DNA of 64,000 nucleotides from Monoglobus sp964617455 (lineage in GTDB: Bacteria; Bacillota; Clostridia; Monoglobales; Monoglobaceae), in assembly GCA_964617455.1 (NCBI GenBank), contig CAZTYF010000004.1, positions 1 to 64,000 of the forward strand, read 5' to 3'. The position numbers and the translations under genes are program-made. Shown one piece after another: positions 8,871 through 17,903 of this stretch. The notes under the pieces were generated by a model. That model searched no databases and was not told the origin of the DNA. It was given only the letters and a program-made list of their open reading frames with translations. The stretch's first letter is position 1; the number at the start of each line of letters is the position of its first letter.

Positions 8871-9862
8871 TATGCCTTGGCCTCCTTTCTCATCTTTGAG
8901 GCACCGTATCGTCTGGGAGCCGTAAATCTGTCAATCAGAGGAGTTACTATGTTCATAAGCAATATTGAGTACGAGCAACCTTCGGGATAACCGCCCCAAA
9001 CTCTGATAAGTACCGTTATAATGCCGCAGCCGATACCGTATATTATCTGTCCCACCGGTGTGTAGGGGGAGGTGGTATAATCGGTGGCCATAAAGAATGC
9101 ACCAAGCATAACGCCGCCCGACATAATCTGATAGAGTGCATCTCCGCTGAACAGGCCGTCATGCCCCGCAAACATCCAAGTACCCAAGGCAACCGTTGCC
9201 AAATAGGTGAGAGGGATTCTGAGTCTGATGACCTTTCTGGCCAGCAGATAAATTGCACCGATTAAAATCGCAAGGGTGGAAGTCTCGCCTATACATCCGC
9301 CTACGTTTCCTATAAAGAGGTCAAAATAGGACGGAAGCTCTGCGGCGCTCTCTCCGCCCGCATATGCCGCAAGGGGCGTTGCGGATGTTACCACATCCGC
9401 AGTGTTCCAGAAGGGAACCGCCGTGTGAGGCGCAACCCAGGTGGTCATTGCCAATGCCCAGGAGGCCAGCAGAAACGCTCTTGCCGCCAAGGCCGGGTTC
9501 ATAAAATTATGCCCGATGCCGCCAAAGAACTGCTTCACGATAACAATCGCGAAAAACGCTCCGATGACCACCATCCAAAGGGGCAAGGTGACCGGAACAT
9601 TGAATGCAAGGAGCATACCCGTGACAATGGCGCTCAAATCGCCCACAGAAGTCGGCTTTTTCAGTATCTTTGTCCATAACCATTCAAACAGCACGCAGCT
9701 GACAACGCTCACCGCCGTAACAACCGCCGCCCTGTAGCCGAAAACGAGTATTCCTGCCACAAAGGCGGGGATCAAAGCAATGATAACGTCCAACATTGTG
9801 CGCCTTACCGTGTTCTCCCCCAAAACATGGGGAGAATGCGATACAACCAATAAATTATCCAC
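8870..9862 (-). CDS. rnfD: Rnf complex subunit RnfD
   Basis: This 330-residue polytopic membrane subunit carries VTSATPLA at about residues 159-165, the RnfD/NqrB-type site where a threonine (about 162) carries covalent FMN. It also has GGIGHNFMNPALAARAF (about 114-130) and ATDYTTSP (about 259-266), both conserved in the family. It starts with GTG at 9862 after an AAGGGAGG site. It lies 17 bases after rnfC and overlaps rnfG by one base. RnfD passes electrons between RnfG and the membrane core and is linked to ion transport. Confidence 0.96.
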   Translation of the reverse strand: MDNLLVVSHSPHVLGENTVRRTMLDVIIALIPAFVAGILVFGYRAAVVTAVSVVSCVLFEWLWTKILKKPTSVGDLSAIVTGMLLAFNVPVTLPLWMVVIGAFFAIVIVKQFFGGIGHNFMNPALAARAFLLASWALAMTTWVAPHTAVPFWNTADVVTSATPLAAYAGGESAAELPSYFDLFIGNVGGCIGETSTLAILIGAIYLLARKVIRLRIPLTYLATVALGTWMFAGHDGLFSGDALYQIMSGGVMLGAFFMATDYTTSPYTPVGQIIYGIGCGIITVLIRVWGGYPEGCSYSILLMNIVTPLIDRFTAPRRYGASKMRKEAKA

Positions 9863-9879
9863 TGCTATCCCTCCCTTAA

Positions 9880-11214
9880 TTATTTGGTCTTGCTCCGCTG
9901 CTGGGCCGCTCGGAGCTTATCTTTTGCAACTTTTATCTGTTGTACCTGCCGCCTCTTGGACGGGCATATAAAGGCACAGCTTCCGCATTCGATGCAATCG
10001 ACTATGTTAAGCTTTTCAAGAGTTTTAAAGTCGTCTATTCTTGCCGCCTCGTCCAATTTGTTGGGCAGGAGCCTCATGGGACATGCATAGACGCACTTGC
10101 CGCACCGCAGGCAGGGGCTTTCTTCATAGCCGTATGCCTCATCTTCGCTGAATGCCAAAAGGGCCGATGTGCCCTTTATCGCAGGCACGTCAAGATTGGG
10201 CAGGGCCATTCCCATCATGGGGCCGCCCATAATCACCTTGGCGGGCTCTTCCGTGAATCCTCCGGTTTGCTCGTATACGGACTTTAGGGAAGTTCCTATC
10301 AAAACCTTGAAGTTTCCGGGATTTTTGGCACACTTGCCTCCGGTGGTAACGACCCTTGAAGTAACCGGAATTCCCCGTGTTACCGCCCTGTATATGGCAC
10401 AGCAGGTGTCAACGTTGCACACAATGGCCCCCACTTGCCAGGGCAGTTGGCCGGGGCCCACTTTTCGACCCGTGATGGCATTTATGAGCTGCTTCTCGCC
10501 TCCCTGAGGGTACTTTGTCTTCAGAGTGTGCACGTGAATATTCACATCGTTTGATTTTGCCGCCACAGCCTTCATGGTCTCTATGGCAAGCTCCTTGTTG
10601 TTTTCGATTCCCACATGGCCTTCCTTGAGGCCAAAGATATGCATAACAATCTTGAGACCGCCGATGACCTGCTCGGGAATTTCCAGCATATTCCGATAGT
10701 CCGATGTGAGATACGGCTCACATTCCGCCCCATTGACGATAACATAATCTATATTCGCCTCGGGCGGCGGGGACAGCTTCACATGGGTCGGGAAGGTTGC
10801 GCCTCCCAAACCGACTATTCCCGCTTCTTGGATAATTTCGATAATCTCCTTCGGCGAAAGCTTGGTGTAGTCTCCATGCCCCTTCAGATCGGGATAGACT
10901 TTGTCCTGCTCGTCGTCTTCGATAACAATGGACTGAACCATGAGGCCGTTTGGGTGCATACGCTTTTCGATTGCCTTAACCCGTCCCGAAACGGACGAAT
11001 GAATACAGGCGGAAACAAAACCGCCCGCCTCGGCAATTTTCTGGCACGCATACACATAGTCTCCGACATTGACAATGGGCTTTGCGGGCGCACCGATATG
11101 CTGAGTCATGGGATAAACCATTTCCTTGGATGGATAGAGCTCAACAATCGGCTTGTCGGCGGTGGCCGCCTTCATGTCGTTCGGATGAACGCCGCCATGG
11201 AATGTTTTTAGCAT
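9880..11214 (-). CDS. rnfC: Rnf complex subunit RnfC (NADH-binding iron-sulfur subunit)
   Basis: This 444-residue peripheral subunit reacts with NAD(H). The Rossmann-like FMN/NADH region shows GLGGATFPTHVKL and GAECEPYLTSDYR. Two [4Fe-4S] motifs follow near residues 368 (CLRCGKCVYACP) and 407 (CIECGSCAFICPSK). The protein ends soon after the second motif in a short basic tail and lacks the long repeat extension of proteobacterial RnfC. It is the first gene of the operon, with a GGAGGAGG ribosome binding site and a consensus promoter about 110 bases upstream. Confidence 0.97.
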   Translation of the reverse strand: MLKTFHGGVHPNDMKAATADKPIVELYPSKEMVYPMTQHIGAPAKPIVNVGDYVYACQKIAEAGGFVSACIHSSVSGRVKAIEKRMHPNGLMVQSIVIEDDEQDKVYPDLKGHGDYTKLSPKEIIEIIQEAGIVGLGGATFPTHVKLSPPPEANIDYVIVNGAECEPYLTSDYRNMLEIPEQVIGGLKIVMHIFGLKEGHVGIENNKELAIETMKAVAAKSNDVNIHVHTLKTKYPQGGEKQLINAITGRKVGPGQLPWQVGAIVCNVDTCCAIYRAVTRGIPVTSRVVTTGGKCAKNPGNFKVLIGTSLKSVYEQTGGFTEEPAKVIMGGPMMGMALPNLDVPAIKGTSALLAFSEDEAYGYEESPCLRCGKCVYACPMRLLPNKLDEAARIDDFKTLEKLNIVDCIECGSCAFICPSKRRQVQQIKVAKDKLRAAQQRSKTK

Positions 11215-11321
11215 TATAACTACCTCCTCCGTATTTTTTTATAATTAATTGTCAACCTATGCGGATATATTTTCAAAAAAAGCAATAAGCTCCGATTTTT
11301 TCGCAATAATACACAATATTC

Positions 11322-11350
11322 ATTATAACTTTATTCGGATATTCTGTCAA
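11322..11350 (-). promoter_or_regulatory. Consensus sigma-A promoter of the rnf operon
   Basis: On the minus strand, TTGACA (11350-11345) and TATAAT (11327-11322) are both perfect consensus boxes with a 17-base spacer. The predicted transcript starts near 11315, leaving a leader of about 100 bases before rnfC. No known riboswitch is visible in it. A second TTGACA at about 11250 has no -10 box at suitable spacing. Confidence 0.85.
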
Positions 11351-11391
11351 TATAAATAAAACCATTTTGGAACTTATTTTTTCAAACCGCC

Positions 11392-13842
11392 CTATTCCCT
11401 TTCATCGACATATTCCCCATCGAGCCCGAGAGTGTTGTCCGCCGAAATCTCGCTGCCGTTTGCCGTGTTGAACGTGGCGGCGGGAAGGCCCGTGTCGTCG
11501 GTCAAATTGGGCATTTCGGGATAGGCTCCCCAGGCGTACATCACGTTTTTCGGGTACATCACGCTGTCGCTGTATACCGTTACCTTGTCGTTTTCTATTT
11601 TGGCTGATGCGGGATAGAATTTGCCTGCCCGGTCGGAAATATAAAACTCCTTAAGCTCGGATGTGTCCGTCAGGGAATCGGATATTTTTTTCTCGCAAAC
11701 GGAATCGGCGTATTGGGATTTGTCCATCACTTTGAGAGAACCGGTATGACGGAAAGTGAGCTCGATGCGGTCATCAAAGACCTCCATACTCTTGTATACG
11801 GGGCCGCCGGTGTGTAGGGATGTATCCCCGTATAAGTCATGTCCGACCCGACTCAAAAATCTTTCCGCCACCACCCTTTTTTGCCAAGGATGAATATCCG
11901 TCCTGGCACAGCCGTCGCCCTGCTCATAGGTTCCGATTATATCAAGGAGGCTTATCATACCCACGTTTTCCGTGTTTTTGACCCTTTGCAAGGCAACCCG
12001 CTGGCCCTCTCTTATCTCGCTCTCATCTTTCACTCCGTATCTGGCAAGCTGGGCGTAGTAGAACGGGAGCTCCGAATCCCCCCATTTTTCCCGATAGCTG
12101 TCAATCAATCCGGCCATGGCATCGGCATACAGGTCCGCCTTCATATTCGTCCTGTACATATCCGCCTCCCCCTGATACCAGAGAATCCCTTTGATTTTCT
12201 GCTTTGTGAAGGGGTATATTCTGTTATTATAAAGGCAGCCGTCGGTTCCCGTAAATGTGCCGAAACTTTCGCCATAAGGGTACCACTTGTTGATTTCCGT
12301 ATCTCCCACGGCTATGCTTATGATTCCCACATTTCTGCCATAGCGCTCATAGATGCCTTGGGCAAAATAATAGGCAATCGCCGACAAATAGTTGGCTCTG
12401 TCGGGAGTGAGCTCCGCCCAGTAATCGTTCCAATCGTTCAGAGGAACATTTTCCACCTCTCCCGCAGCCCCCGTAAGGCCGATGTTATAAAGGTTCACCA
12501 TTCGGATATTGCTGTTTTCGGCCTCTTTTTTGCCTTGGGCGGTTTTTAAATATTTCGCCTCCTCATCCTCGCCGCACAGATAGAATTCCATATTGGATTG
12601 ACCCGCAAAGACCCAAACGTCCCCGAAGGTTATATTCTCAAATTCCAGCTTCTCATCTCCGCAGAAAACCCGCATCGTATACCTGCCTCCGTTGGGAAAA
12701 GCGCCGAAGTTAATTTCCCAATCCGAAAGGTTTTCGGCCACATCGGAACCGGCGTACAGTTCACCGGTGTCGTTATTCTCGATTTCGGCCTTGACCCGAG
12801 CTCCGTTCGGAGCTTTTCCGGATATGATTAAATCGGTGTCCGCCTGGAACATCATATTGTCGCTGTATATATTGGCCATGGACAGGGAGGAGGATGCCTC
12901 GGTGTATTCATAACGGAGAGGAGTCGGCAAGATGCCGTTCATCGTCTTTGTGTCATATCCCGAAATCATTACTCTGTCCCCGTTCTCCAGGGGAAGTTTT
13001 TCGAATTTCAAATCATAAAACCCACCCGGGGTAAAGGCGTAATCCCGAACCTCGCAATGCTTTATTATATTGTCCCGGCTGTAGACGACCATAAAAATGC
13101 GTCCGTCGAATTCCTCCGTGGCGTCAAAAGCCGTAAGATTGAAACTTGTGGCGGTTTTTGTTGCACCCCGATTTTTTTCTTCCGAACAGACTATCCCGTC
13201 GTCGCACATCCACTCCACCTCTCCGAGACTGGCTCCGGGTGAAAAATCCACTTTGAAATATCTGTAAAGTCCATAGCCGCTGAACAAAATCGTGTGGCGC
13301 TCCGGGTTTAAATCCCCGTTGACATCCGGGTTGATTGTGCCCAATTCCACGAAGGATTTGTTATCTTTGGAAGCCGAAAATTTCGTGCCCACACAGGAAT
13401 CGGCCGCCTCTTGAGAGGATGTGTCGGGGGTGTATCCTATGTATGAAAGAGCTTTTAAAGAGCCTGCGTCAAGGGTGACGCTGCCCTCCGCCTTTGTGAT
13501 ACGGGTGGAAGGGTCCCCATCGTATAAAGACAGTGCAGCCTCGGAGGTGACGGAGCCCGATGAACTCAAAACCTTGGGTGACAAGGCATCATAAGCAACG
13601 GCCGGAGATTGTGGAGAGTAGATTTTGATTCCACAGGGGTTTTGGGTCGGCGGGGGAGTCTCCTCAACCGTTGGGCCCAAAATACCCATTACGGACTTCA
13701 AAGGATTGTCCGTTTCGGAGCAGTAAAAACAGACCCATGCAGAAAATCCTGCCAGGACTGCAGCCATAATCGCAATAACGGCTATACGCTTTTTATGATT
13801 TTTCCTTGGTTTTTTCTCTTTCGGACTCTTTGCGCCGCCCAT
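11392..13842 (-). CDS. Membrane-anchored sialate O-acetylesterase-like protein
   Basis: This 816-residue protein has a basic N-terminus followed by one membrane helix (about 20-43) that probably anchors it outside the cell. Residues about 80-210 look like a discoidin (F5/8 C-type) carbohydrate-binding module. The catalytic part has FAGQSNMEF near residue 414, ILWYQGEAD near 557 and TDIHPW near 650. This is the Ser/Asp/His pattern of the sialate O-acetylesterase family (SGNH fold), which removes acetyl groups from sialic acids or other sugars; the true substrate is not shown. It has its own promoter (13905-13933). It is the second secreted carbohydrate esterase in this region, after the rhamnogalacturonan-type one at the left edge. 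Confidence 0.88.
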   Translation of the reverse strand: MGGAKSPKEKKPRKNHKKRIAVIAIMAAVLAGFSAWVCFYCSETDNPLKSVMGILGPTVEETPPPTQNPCGIKIYSPQSPAVAYDALSPKVLSSSGSVTSEAALSLYDGDPSTRITKAEGSVTLDAGSLKALSYIGYTPDTSSQEAADSCVGTKFSASKDNKSFVELGTINPDVNGDLNPERHTILFSGYGLYRYFKVDFSPGASLGEVEWMCDDGIVCSEEKNRGATKTATSFNLTAFDATEEFDGRIFMVVYSRDNIIKHCEVRDYAFTPGGFYDLKFEKLPLENGDRVMISGYDTKTMNGILPTPLRYEYTEASSSLSMANIYSDNMMFQADTDLIISGKAPNGARVKAEIENNDTGELYAGSDVAENLSDWEINFGAFPNGGRYTMRVFCGDEKLEFENITFGDVWVFAGQSNMEFYLCGEDEEAKYLKTAQGKKEAENSNIRMVNLYNIGLTGAAGEVENVPLNDWNDYWAELTPDRANYLSAIAYYFAQGIYERYGRNVGIISIAVGDTEINKWYPYGESFGTFTGTDGCLYNNRIYPFTKQKIKGILWYQGEADMYRTNMKADLYADAMAGLIDSYREKWGDSELPFYYAQLARYGVKDESEIREGQRVALQRVKNTENVGMISLLDIIGTYEQGDGCARTDIHPWQKRVVAERFLSRVGHDLYGDTSLHTGGPVYKSMEVFDDRIELTFRHTGSLKVMDKSQYADSVCEKKISDSLTDTSELKEFYISDRAGKFYPASAKIENDKVTVYSDSVMYPKNVMYAWGAYPEMPNLTDDTGLPAATFNTANGSEISADNTLGLDGEYVDERE

Positions 13843-13904
13843 AACTCTTCTCCGTATGATTCATTAAACCGATTAAAAAAGTCTATGGAATACTCTAAGA
13901 TAAA

Positions 13905-13933
13905 ATTATACCAAAAAAAATGAAAAACTGCAA
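13905..13933 (-). promoter_or_regulatory. Promoter of the sialate O-acetylesterase-like gene
   Basis: TTGCAG (13933-13928), a 17-base T-rich spacer and TATAAT (13910-13905) on the minus strand. The -35 box lies just after the stop of the amidohydrolase gene, so the esterase can be expressed separately from the methionine operon. Confidence 0.75.
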
Positions 13934-13938
13934 GCTTG

Positions 13939-14766
13939 TTACAGTTTCTTAATATTACAAATTCCCAAAATTTTGGCGGCGTTCCCGTAATATATATTTT
14001 CAAGCTCTTTCGGTGACAAATTTGCGGCCTCAAGCATATCCGCAGCGTCCCGAGGGGACTGCCAAGGCATATCGGAGGCGAACAAAATCTTTTCGCTGCC
14101 GTGGTTTTTTATTATCCTTTTGAATTGCTCCGGGTCCATAAAACCCTTCACATATGAGACATCAAGCATAATGGGGGTGCCCACAAGGTATTTCTCCACA
14201 TCATCCCAAAGTCTCCATCCGCCCATATGAGCGGCTATGATGTATTTTCCGCCGACAAAATCCAGGACTCTGCTCAAGTCTCTCGGCGTGCAATGGACCG
14301 GTTCGGGCATACCCACATCCCTGCCCGAGTGGAACATGGTATAGAGTTCAAGTTCCTCGGCTTTTTTGATGAGTCTCAAGATTTCCGGGGCGGTCACATA
14401 GACCCCTTGGTATTCAAGATGGAGCTTTATGCCCCGAAGGCCCGATTCCTTGATTTCTTCCAAAACCCGCTCCCAATCGTTTTGCATGGGATGCAGACCT
14501 CCGAAGGATATAATGCCGTCCCTGCCGTTGATTTCCTTTGCAAACCGATTGATTGAGGCGGATTGGCGAACCGTTGTGGCAATGGGCATAACAACGGAGA
14601 CGTCAACACCGTCCCGTTTCATAATTTTCTTCAGGCTGCCAAGGGTCCCGTCGCCCACGGGAGGGTAATCCCTGCCTTGGATGTCGATAATATTTTGTTC
14701 AAGCTTTGCCATAGCCTTTTGGGCTATCTTGTCCGGAAAAGCATGGGTATGAAAATCAATAATCAC
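13939..14766 (-). CDS. Amidohydrolase-family metal-dependent hydrolase
   Basis: This 275-residue TIM-barrel protein of the amidohydrolase-2 type has the metal motif HTH at residues 6-8, a central HSGRD, IIAAHMGG and a C-terminal FASDMPW (catalytic Asp region). Such enzymes hydrolyse or decarboxylate small ring compounds; the substrate cannot be read from the sequence. It starts with GTG at 14766, 20 bases after metH, and is probably the last gene of the metF-reactivation-metH operon. A link to methionine or one-carbon metabolism is inferred from position only. Confidence 0.85.
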   Translation of the reverse strand: MIIDFHTHAFPDKIAQKAMAKLEQNIIDIQGRDYPPVGDGTLGSLKKIMKRDGVDVSVVMPIATTVRQSASINRFAKEINGRDGIISFGGLHPMQNDWERVLEEIKESGLRGIKLHLEYQGVYVTAPEILRLIKKAEELELYTMFHSGRDVGMPEPVHCTPRDLSRVLDFVGGKYIIAAHMGGWRLWDDVEKYLVGTPIMLDVSYVKGFMDPEQFKRIIKNHGSEKILFASDMPWQSPRDAADMLEAANLSPKELENIYYGNAAKILGICNIKKL

Positions 14767-14786
14767 TTTACTTTATCTTCCAATCC

Positions 14787-17192
14787 TTAATTTTCGCCGA
14801 AAACCTCGTTTGCGATTTTAACCGTCGCTCCCGCATCCTTGCCGTAGTAATCGGCGCCCACAAACTCAACATACTCCTCATTGAGGACCGCGCCCCCAAC
14901 CACTATTTTGGCCGTGCTGCCCGCCTCTTTCAAGGCGGAAATCGTTTCCTTCATGCTGCGAACCGTGGTGGTCATAAGGGCACTGAGACCCACAAGTCTT
15001 ACGTCGTTCTCCATGGCGGCTTTGACGATTTCCTCCTTCGGGACATCTTTTCCCAAATCGAGAACCTCATAGCCGTAATTTTCCAACATCATCTTTACTA
15101 TGTTTTTTCCTATATCGTGTATATCTCCCCGAACGGTGGCAAGAATAATCTTGCCCTTGCCTCCGCTGCCCGAGGGGGAATTATCTCTCAATACGCCAAA
15201 GCCCTTCTTTACCGCCTCGGCGGACCGAATCAGGCGGGGCAGGAAAAAAATTCCCTGCTCATATTTGTCGCCCACCTCATCAAGAGCCGGAATAAAATAC
15301 TCATTGATAATCGTAATGGGGTCCTTCGTCTTCAGGAGTTCTTCCGTCATCCCTCCCGTGAGGTCCTGCCTGCCTTCGATTATGGCTTCAATCAGGCCAC
15401 CCGCAGGCAAATCACCCTCTTTCAAAGGTTCCCCTTTATCTTTGGTCCCGCGGCCCGCAGATGTGTCTTCCGAAATGTACTCGGAATAGTTTTCTATATA
15501 TTCCGCCGCATCCCTGTCTTGGTTGTTCAAGACTCTGAAAGCCCGAAATACCTTCATAATTTCACTGCTTCCGGGGTTCACAATGGCCGAGTCAAGGCCC
15601 GCTCCGAAACCTGCCGCCAGGAATACGCTGTTGAGCACGGGTCGAGCAGGCAAGCCGAAGGAGACATTGCTGACTCCCAAAACCGTTTTGACTCCCAGCT
15701 GTTTCACAAGACGAATGGCCTTTATTGTCTCAAGAACAAGGCTTTGCCGAGCCGATGCCGTGAGGACCAAACAGTCGATTATTATATCCTCTTTCGGTAT
15801 TCCGTAGGCAGCAGCCTCTTTGATTATCTTTTCGGCAATACGAAATCTGCCTTGAGCGTTCTCCGGAATTCCGTCCTCGTCAAGACACAGGCCCACAACA
15901 ACCGCTCCGTATTTCGCCGCAATGGGGAAAATCTTCTCCATACTCTCCACCTTTCCGTTTACGGAGTTGATAATGGGTTTGCCGTTGTATATTCTCACGG
16001 CCTTCTCTATGGAGGCACTGTCGCTGCTGTCGATTTGAAGGGGCAAATTAACCGCCGACTGTATTTCAAAGACGGCACGGCTGAGGGCCGCCGCCTCGTC
16101 AATCTCCGGCAGCCCGCAATTCACATCCAATATATCGGCCCCCGCCTCATCCTGAGCTATGGCCTCTCCCACAAGGTAACCGAAATCATAGGCTCTGAGT
16201 CTTTCTTTGAGTTTCTTCTTGCCGGTGGGATTTATCCTCTCCCCAATCAGAGTTACGGCATCGTCGAATATAACCGTTTTGGTGCCCGAGCAAACCGCGG
16301 TTTCCTTGGGCAAATCGGGCCGAATATAGGGCACATCCGAAACCGCCGCCTTCATCTTTTTTATATATTCGGGAGTTGTGCCGCAGCAGCCTCCGAGAAC
16401 AGCCGCCCCTTTTTCGGCAATTTGCCGCATACTGAGGGAAAATTCTTCGGGGGATATATCATACACCGTCTCCCCGTCCCTGATAGAGGGAAGACCCGCA
16501 TTGGGCTGAACCATAACGGGAACGGAGGAATGGCTTATAAGCTTATCGATTATCGGCATCAGTTGTTTGGGGCCCAAGGAACAGTTGACACCCAAAGCAT
16601 CCGCCCCGAGACCGGATAGGGTGACGGCGGCAGATACCGGATCGCAGCCCACAAAGGTGCGTCCGTCCTCTTGGAATGTCATGGTGACAAAAACGGGAAG
16701 GTTTGTATTTTCCTTTGCGGCAAGAACCGCCGCCTTCACCTCAAGAAGGTCCGACATGGTTTCAAAAAGCACCAAGTCGGCACCCGCCTCTTCCCCGGCC
16801 GCAAGCTGTTCCCGAAAGAGTTCATAGGCCTCATCAAAGCTCAAGGTGCCCATGGGGGCCATCAGTTGGCCCAAAGGCCCTATATCGAGAGCCGTATACT
16901 TGGCGCCGCTCCTCTTTGCAAGACCGACCCCCGCCCGGATTATTTCCGAGGGAGGTATGCCACAGCCCTTGAGTTTGAGGGCGTTGGCCTGGAATGTGTT
17001 TGTTGTTATCACATCCGCTCCGGCCTCCACGTACTTTTTGTGTATGGACAGGACCACATCCGGATGTTCTATGTTATAAACTTCGGGCAAGCCTCCCGCT
17101 TCAAGGCCCGCCTTTTGGAGCATGGTGCCCATGGCGCCGTCGAATATAAGTCTGTTGTTTTTTATATAGTTAACCACGTCCACAAGAAGCAC
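14787..17192 (-). CDS. metH: Cobalamin-dependent methionine synthase without reactivation domain
   Basis: This 801-residue protein moves a methyl group from methyltetrahydrofolate via cobalamin to homocysteine. Domains in order are homocysteine-binding barrel (1-290, zinc cysteines in VNCSLG and LGGCCGTT), pterin-binding barrel (about 310-560, with DVNCGLPE and LQIDSSD), and the B12 cap and Rossmann domain (about 590-801). The axial ligand is His692 in DIHDIGK. The C-terminal AdoMet-binding reactivation domain of Escherichia coli MetH (about 1227 residues) is absent; a separate gene just upstream supplies it, as in Thermotoga. The start is GTG at 17192, overlapping that gene by 23 bases; a second GTG at 17183 is better spaced from the ribosome binding site and is possible. 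Confidence 0.95.
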   Translation of the reverse strand: MLLVDVVNYIKNNRLIFDGAMGTMLQKAGLEAGGLPEVYNIEHPDVVLSIHKKYVEAGADVITTNTFQANALKLKGCGIPPSEIIRAGVGLAKRSGAKYTALDIGPLGQLMAPMGTLSFDEAYELFREQLAAGEEAGADLVLFETMSDLLEVKAAVLAAKENTNLPVFVTMTFQEDGRTFVGCDPVSAAVTLSGLGADALGVNCSLGPKQLMPIIDKLISHSSVPVMVQPNAGLPSIRDGETVYDISPEEFSLSMRQIAEKGAAVLGGCCGTTPEYIKKMKAAVSDVPYIRPDLPKETAVCSGTKTVIFDDAVTLIGERINPTGKKKLKERLRAYDFGYLVGEAIAQDEAGADILDVNCGLPEIDEAAALSRAVFEIQSAVNLPLQIDSSDSASIEKAVRIYNGKPIINSVNGKVESMEKIFPIAAKYGAVVVGLCLDEDGIPENAQGRFRIAEKIIKEAAAYGIPKEDIIIDCLVLTASARQSLVLETIKAIRLVKQLGVKTVLGVSNVSFGLPARPVLNSVFLAAGFGAGLDSAIVNPGSSEIMKVFRAFRVLNNQDRDAAEYIENYSEYISEDTSAGRGTKDKGEPLKEGDLPAGGLIEAIIEGRQDLTGGMTEELLKTKDPITIINEYFIPALDEVGDKYEQGIFFLPRLIRSAEAVKKGFGVLRDNSPSGSGGKGKIILATVRGDIHDIGKNIVKMMLENYGYEVLDLGKDVPKEEIVKAAMENDVRLVGLSALMTTTVRSMKETISALKEAGSTAKIVVGGAVLNEEYVEFVGADYYGKDAGATVKIANEVFGEN

Positions 17193-17889
17193 CCGCCTTT
17201 CTGAATTCGCAGTCCTCTCTCATCGAACATATATCGCAGCCCGTCGGTTTTCGAGAAGCAGATTTGTCGCAGGTAAATCCTATGATTGCCGTAACGGACT
17301 TTCCCGGTATCATAAGGGATGTATCGGTGAGGGTGAGCCCGATTTTTCGCCCCGCATCCAAGGCGGCAATCAGGCTCTCTTGAGTCTCAAGGGGAAGGTC
17401 TCCGTAGCCGGGGGAAAATCTGAAAGTGATTCCGAAACCCTCCGCAGCCGCCTGCTCCCGAATCTCCTGCTCCGCCAAATCGCAAACCTTTTCTATGAAA
17501 TCCGTCCCGCAGGCGTCAAGAACCACCGCCCTAAGCATATCGGTGTTTTGGGCAACCCGGATTAGGTTGTCGACTTCAATTCCCAAAGTCGCCGCCAACA
17601 GGGCACATTTTTCACAGTCCTTCAAATGCTCGCAAATGTCATTCCCGAAGAGACGCACCCGGGAGTTTGCCAGCTCCATATAGGCCCCATTCGGGGTATT
17701 CACTTTTTGAATATCGAAAATTTTATATGTGTAACGAAACTTGGCCGCCTTGACAAGTTCGGCAATGCCATCATCCACCGCCTTCATGGTGTCCATGTCG
17801 ACGGGCTGCCCCTTGTGGCCCAAATAACGCAAAATCTCATTTTTGTCAAGACAAATGGCCTTCGTGCCGATTGTATCCGTGCCGTTCAT
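17170..17889 (-). CDS. Stand-alone MetH reactivation (AdoMet-binding) domain protein
   Basis: This 239-residue protein matches the B12-dependent methionine synthase activation domain: RFSPGYGDLPLETQ (about 165-178) is the conserved AdoMet-binding loop (RxxPGY), and the region around ACGTDFIEKVCD matches the first half. It would reductively remethylate cob(II)alamin on the MetH encoded next to it, in the manner of the split Thermotoga pair. The C-terminus adds a small cysteine cluster (CDKSASRKPTGCDICSMRED), so an iron-sulfur or zinc site is possible. It lies 14 bases after metF and overlaps metH by 23 bases. Confidence 0.88.
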   Translation of the reverse strand: MNGTDTIGTKAICLDKNEILRYLGHKGQPVDMDTMKAVDDGIAELVKAAKFRYTYKIFDIQKVNTPNGAYMELANSRVRLFGNDICEHLKDCEKCALLAATLGIEVDNLIRVAQNTDMLRAVVLDACGTDFIEKVCDLAEQEIREQAAAEGFGITFRFSPGYGDLPLETQESLIAALDAGRKIGLTLTDTSLMIPGKSVTAIIGFTCDKSASRKPTGCDICSMREDCEFRKAGASCGRG

Positions 17890-17903
17890 AAAATCAGACC
17901 ACC

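Noticed and set aside
9852..9860. DnaA-box-like TTATCCACT
   Set aside because: It is a single one-mismatch match inside the start of rnfD.
11245..11256. Second TTGACA in the rnfC leader as an additional promoter
   Set aside because: No -10 box lies 16-18 bases downstream; the perfect promoter at 11322-11350 explains expression.
15117..16619. Plus-strand frame of about 500 codons
   Set aside because: It is the shadow of metH and its translation has no recognisable domain.
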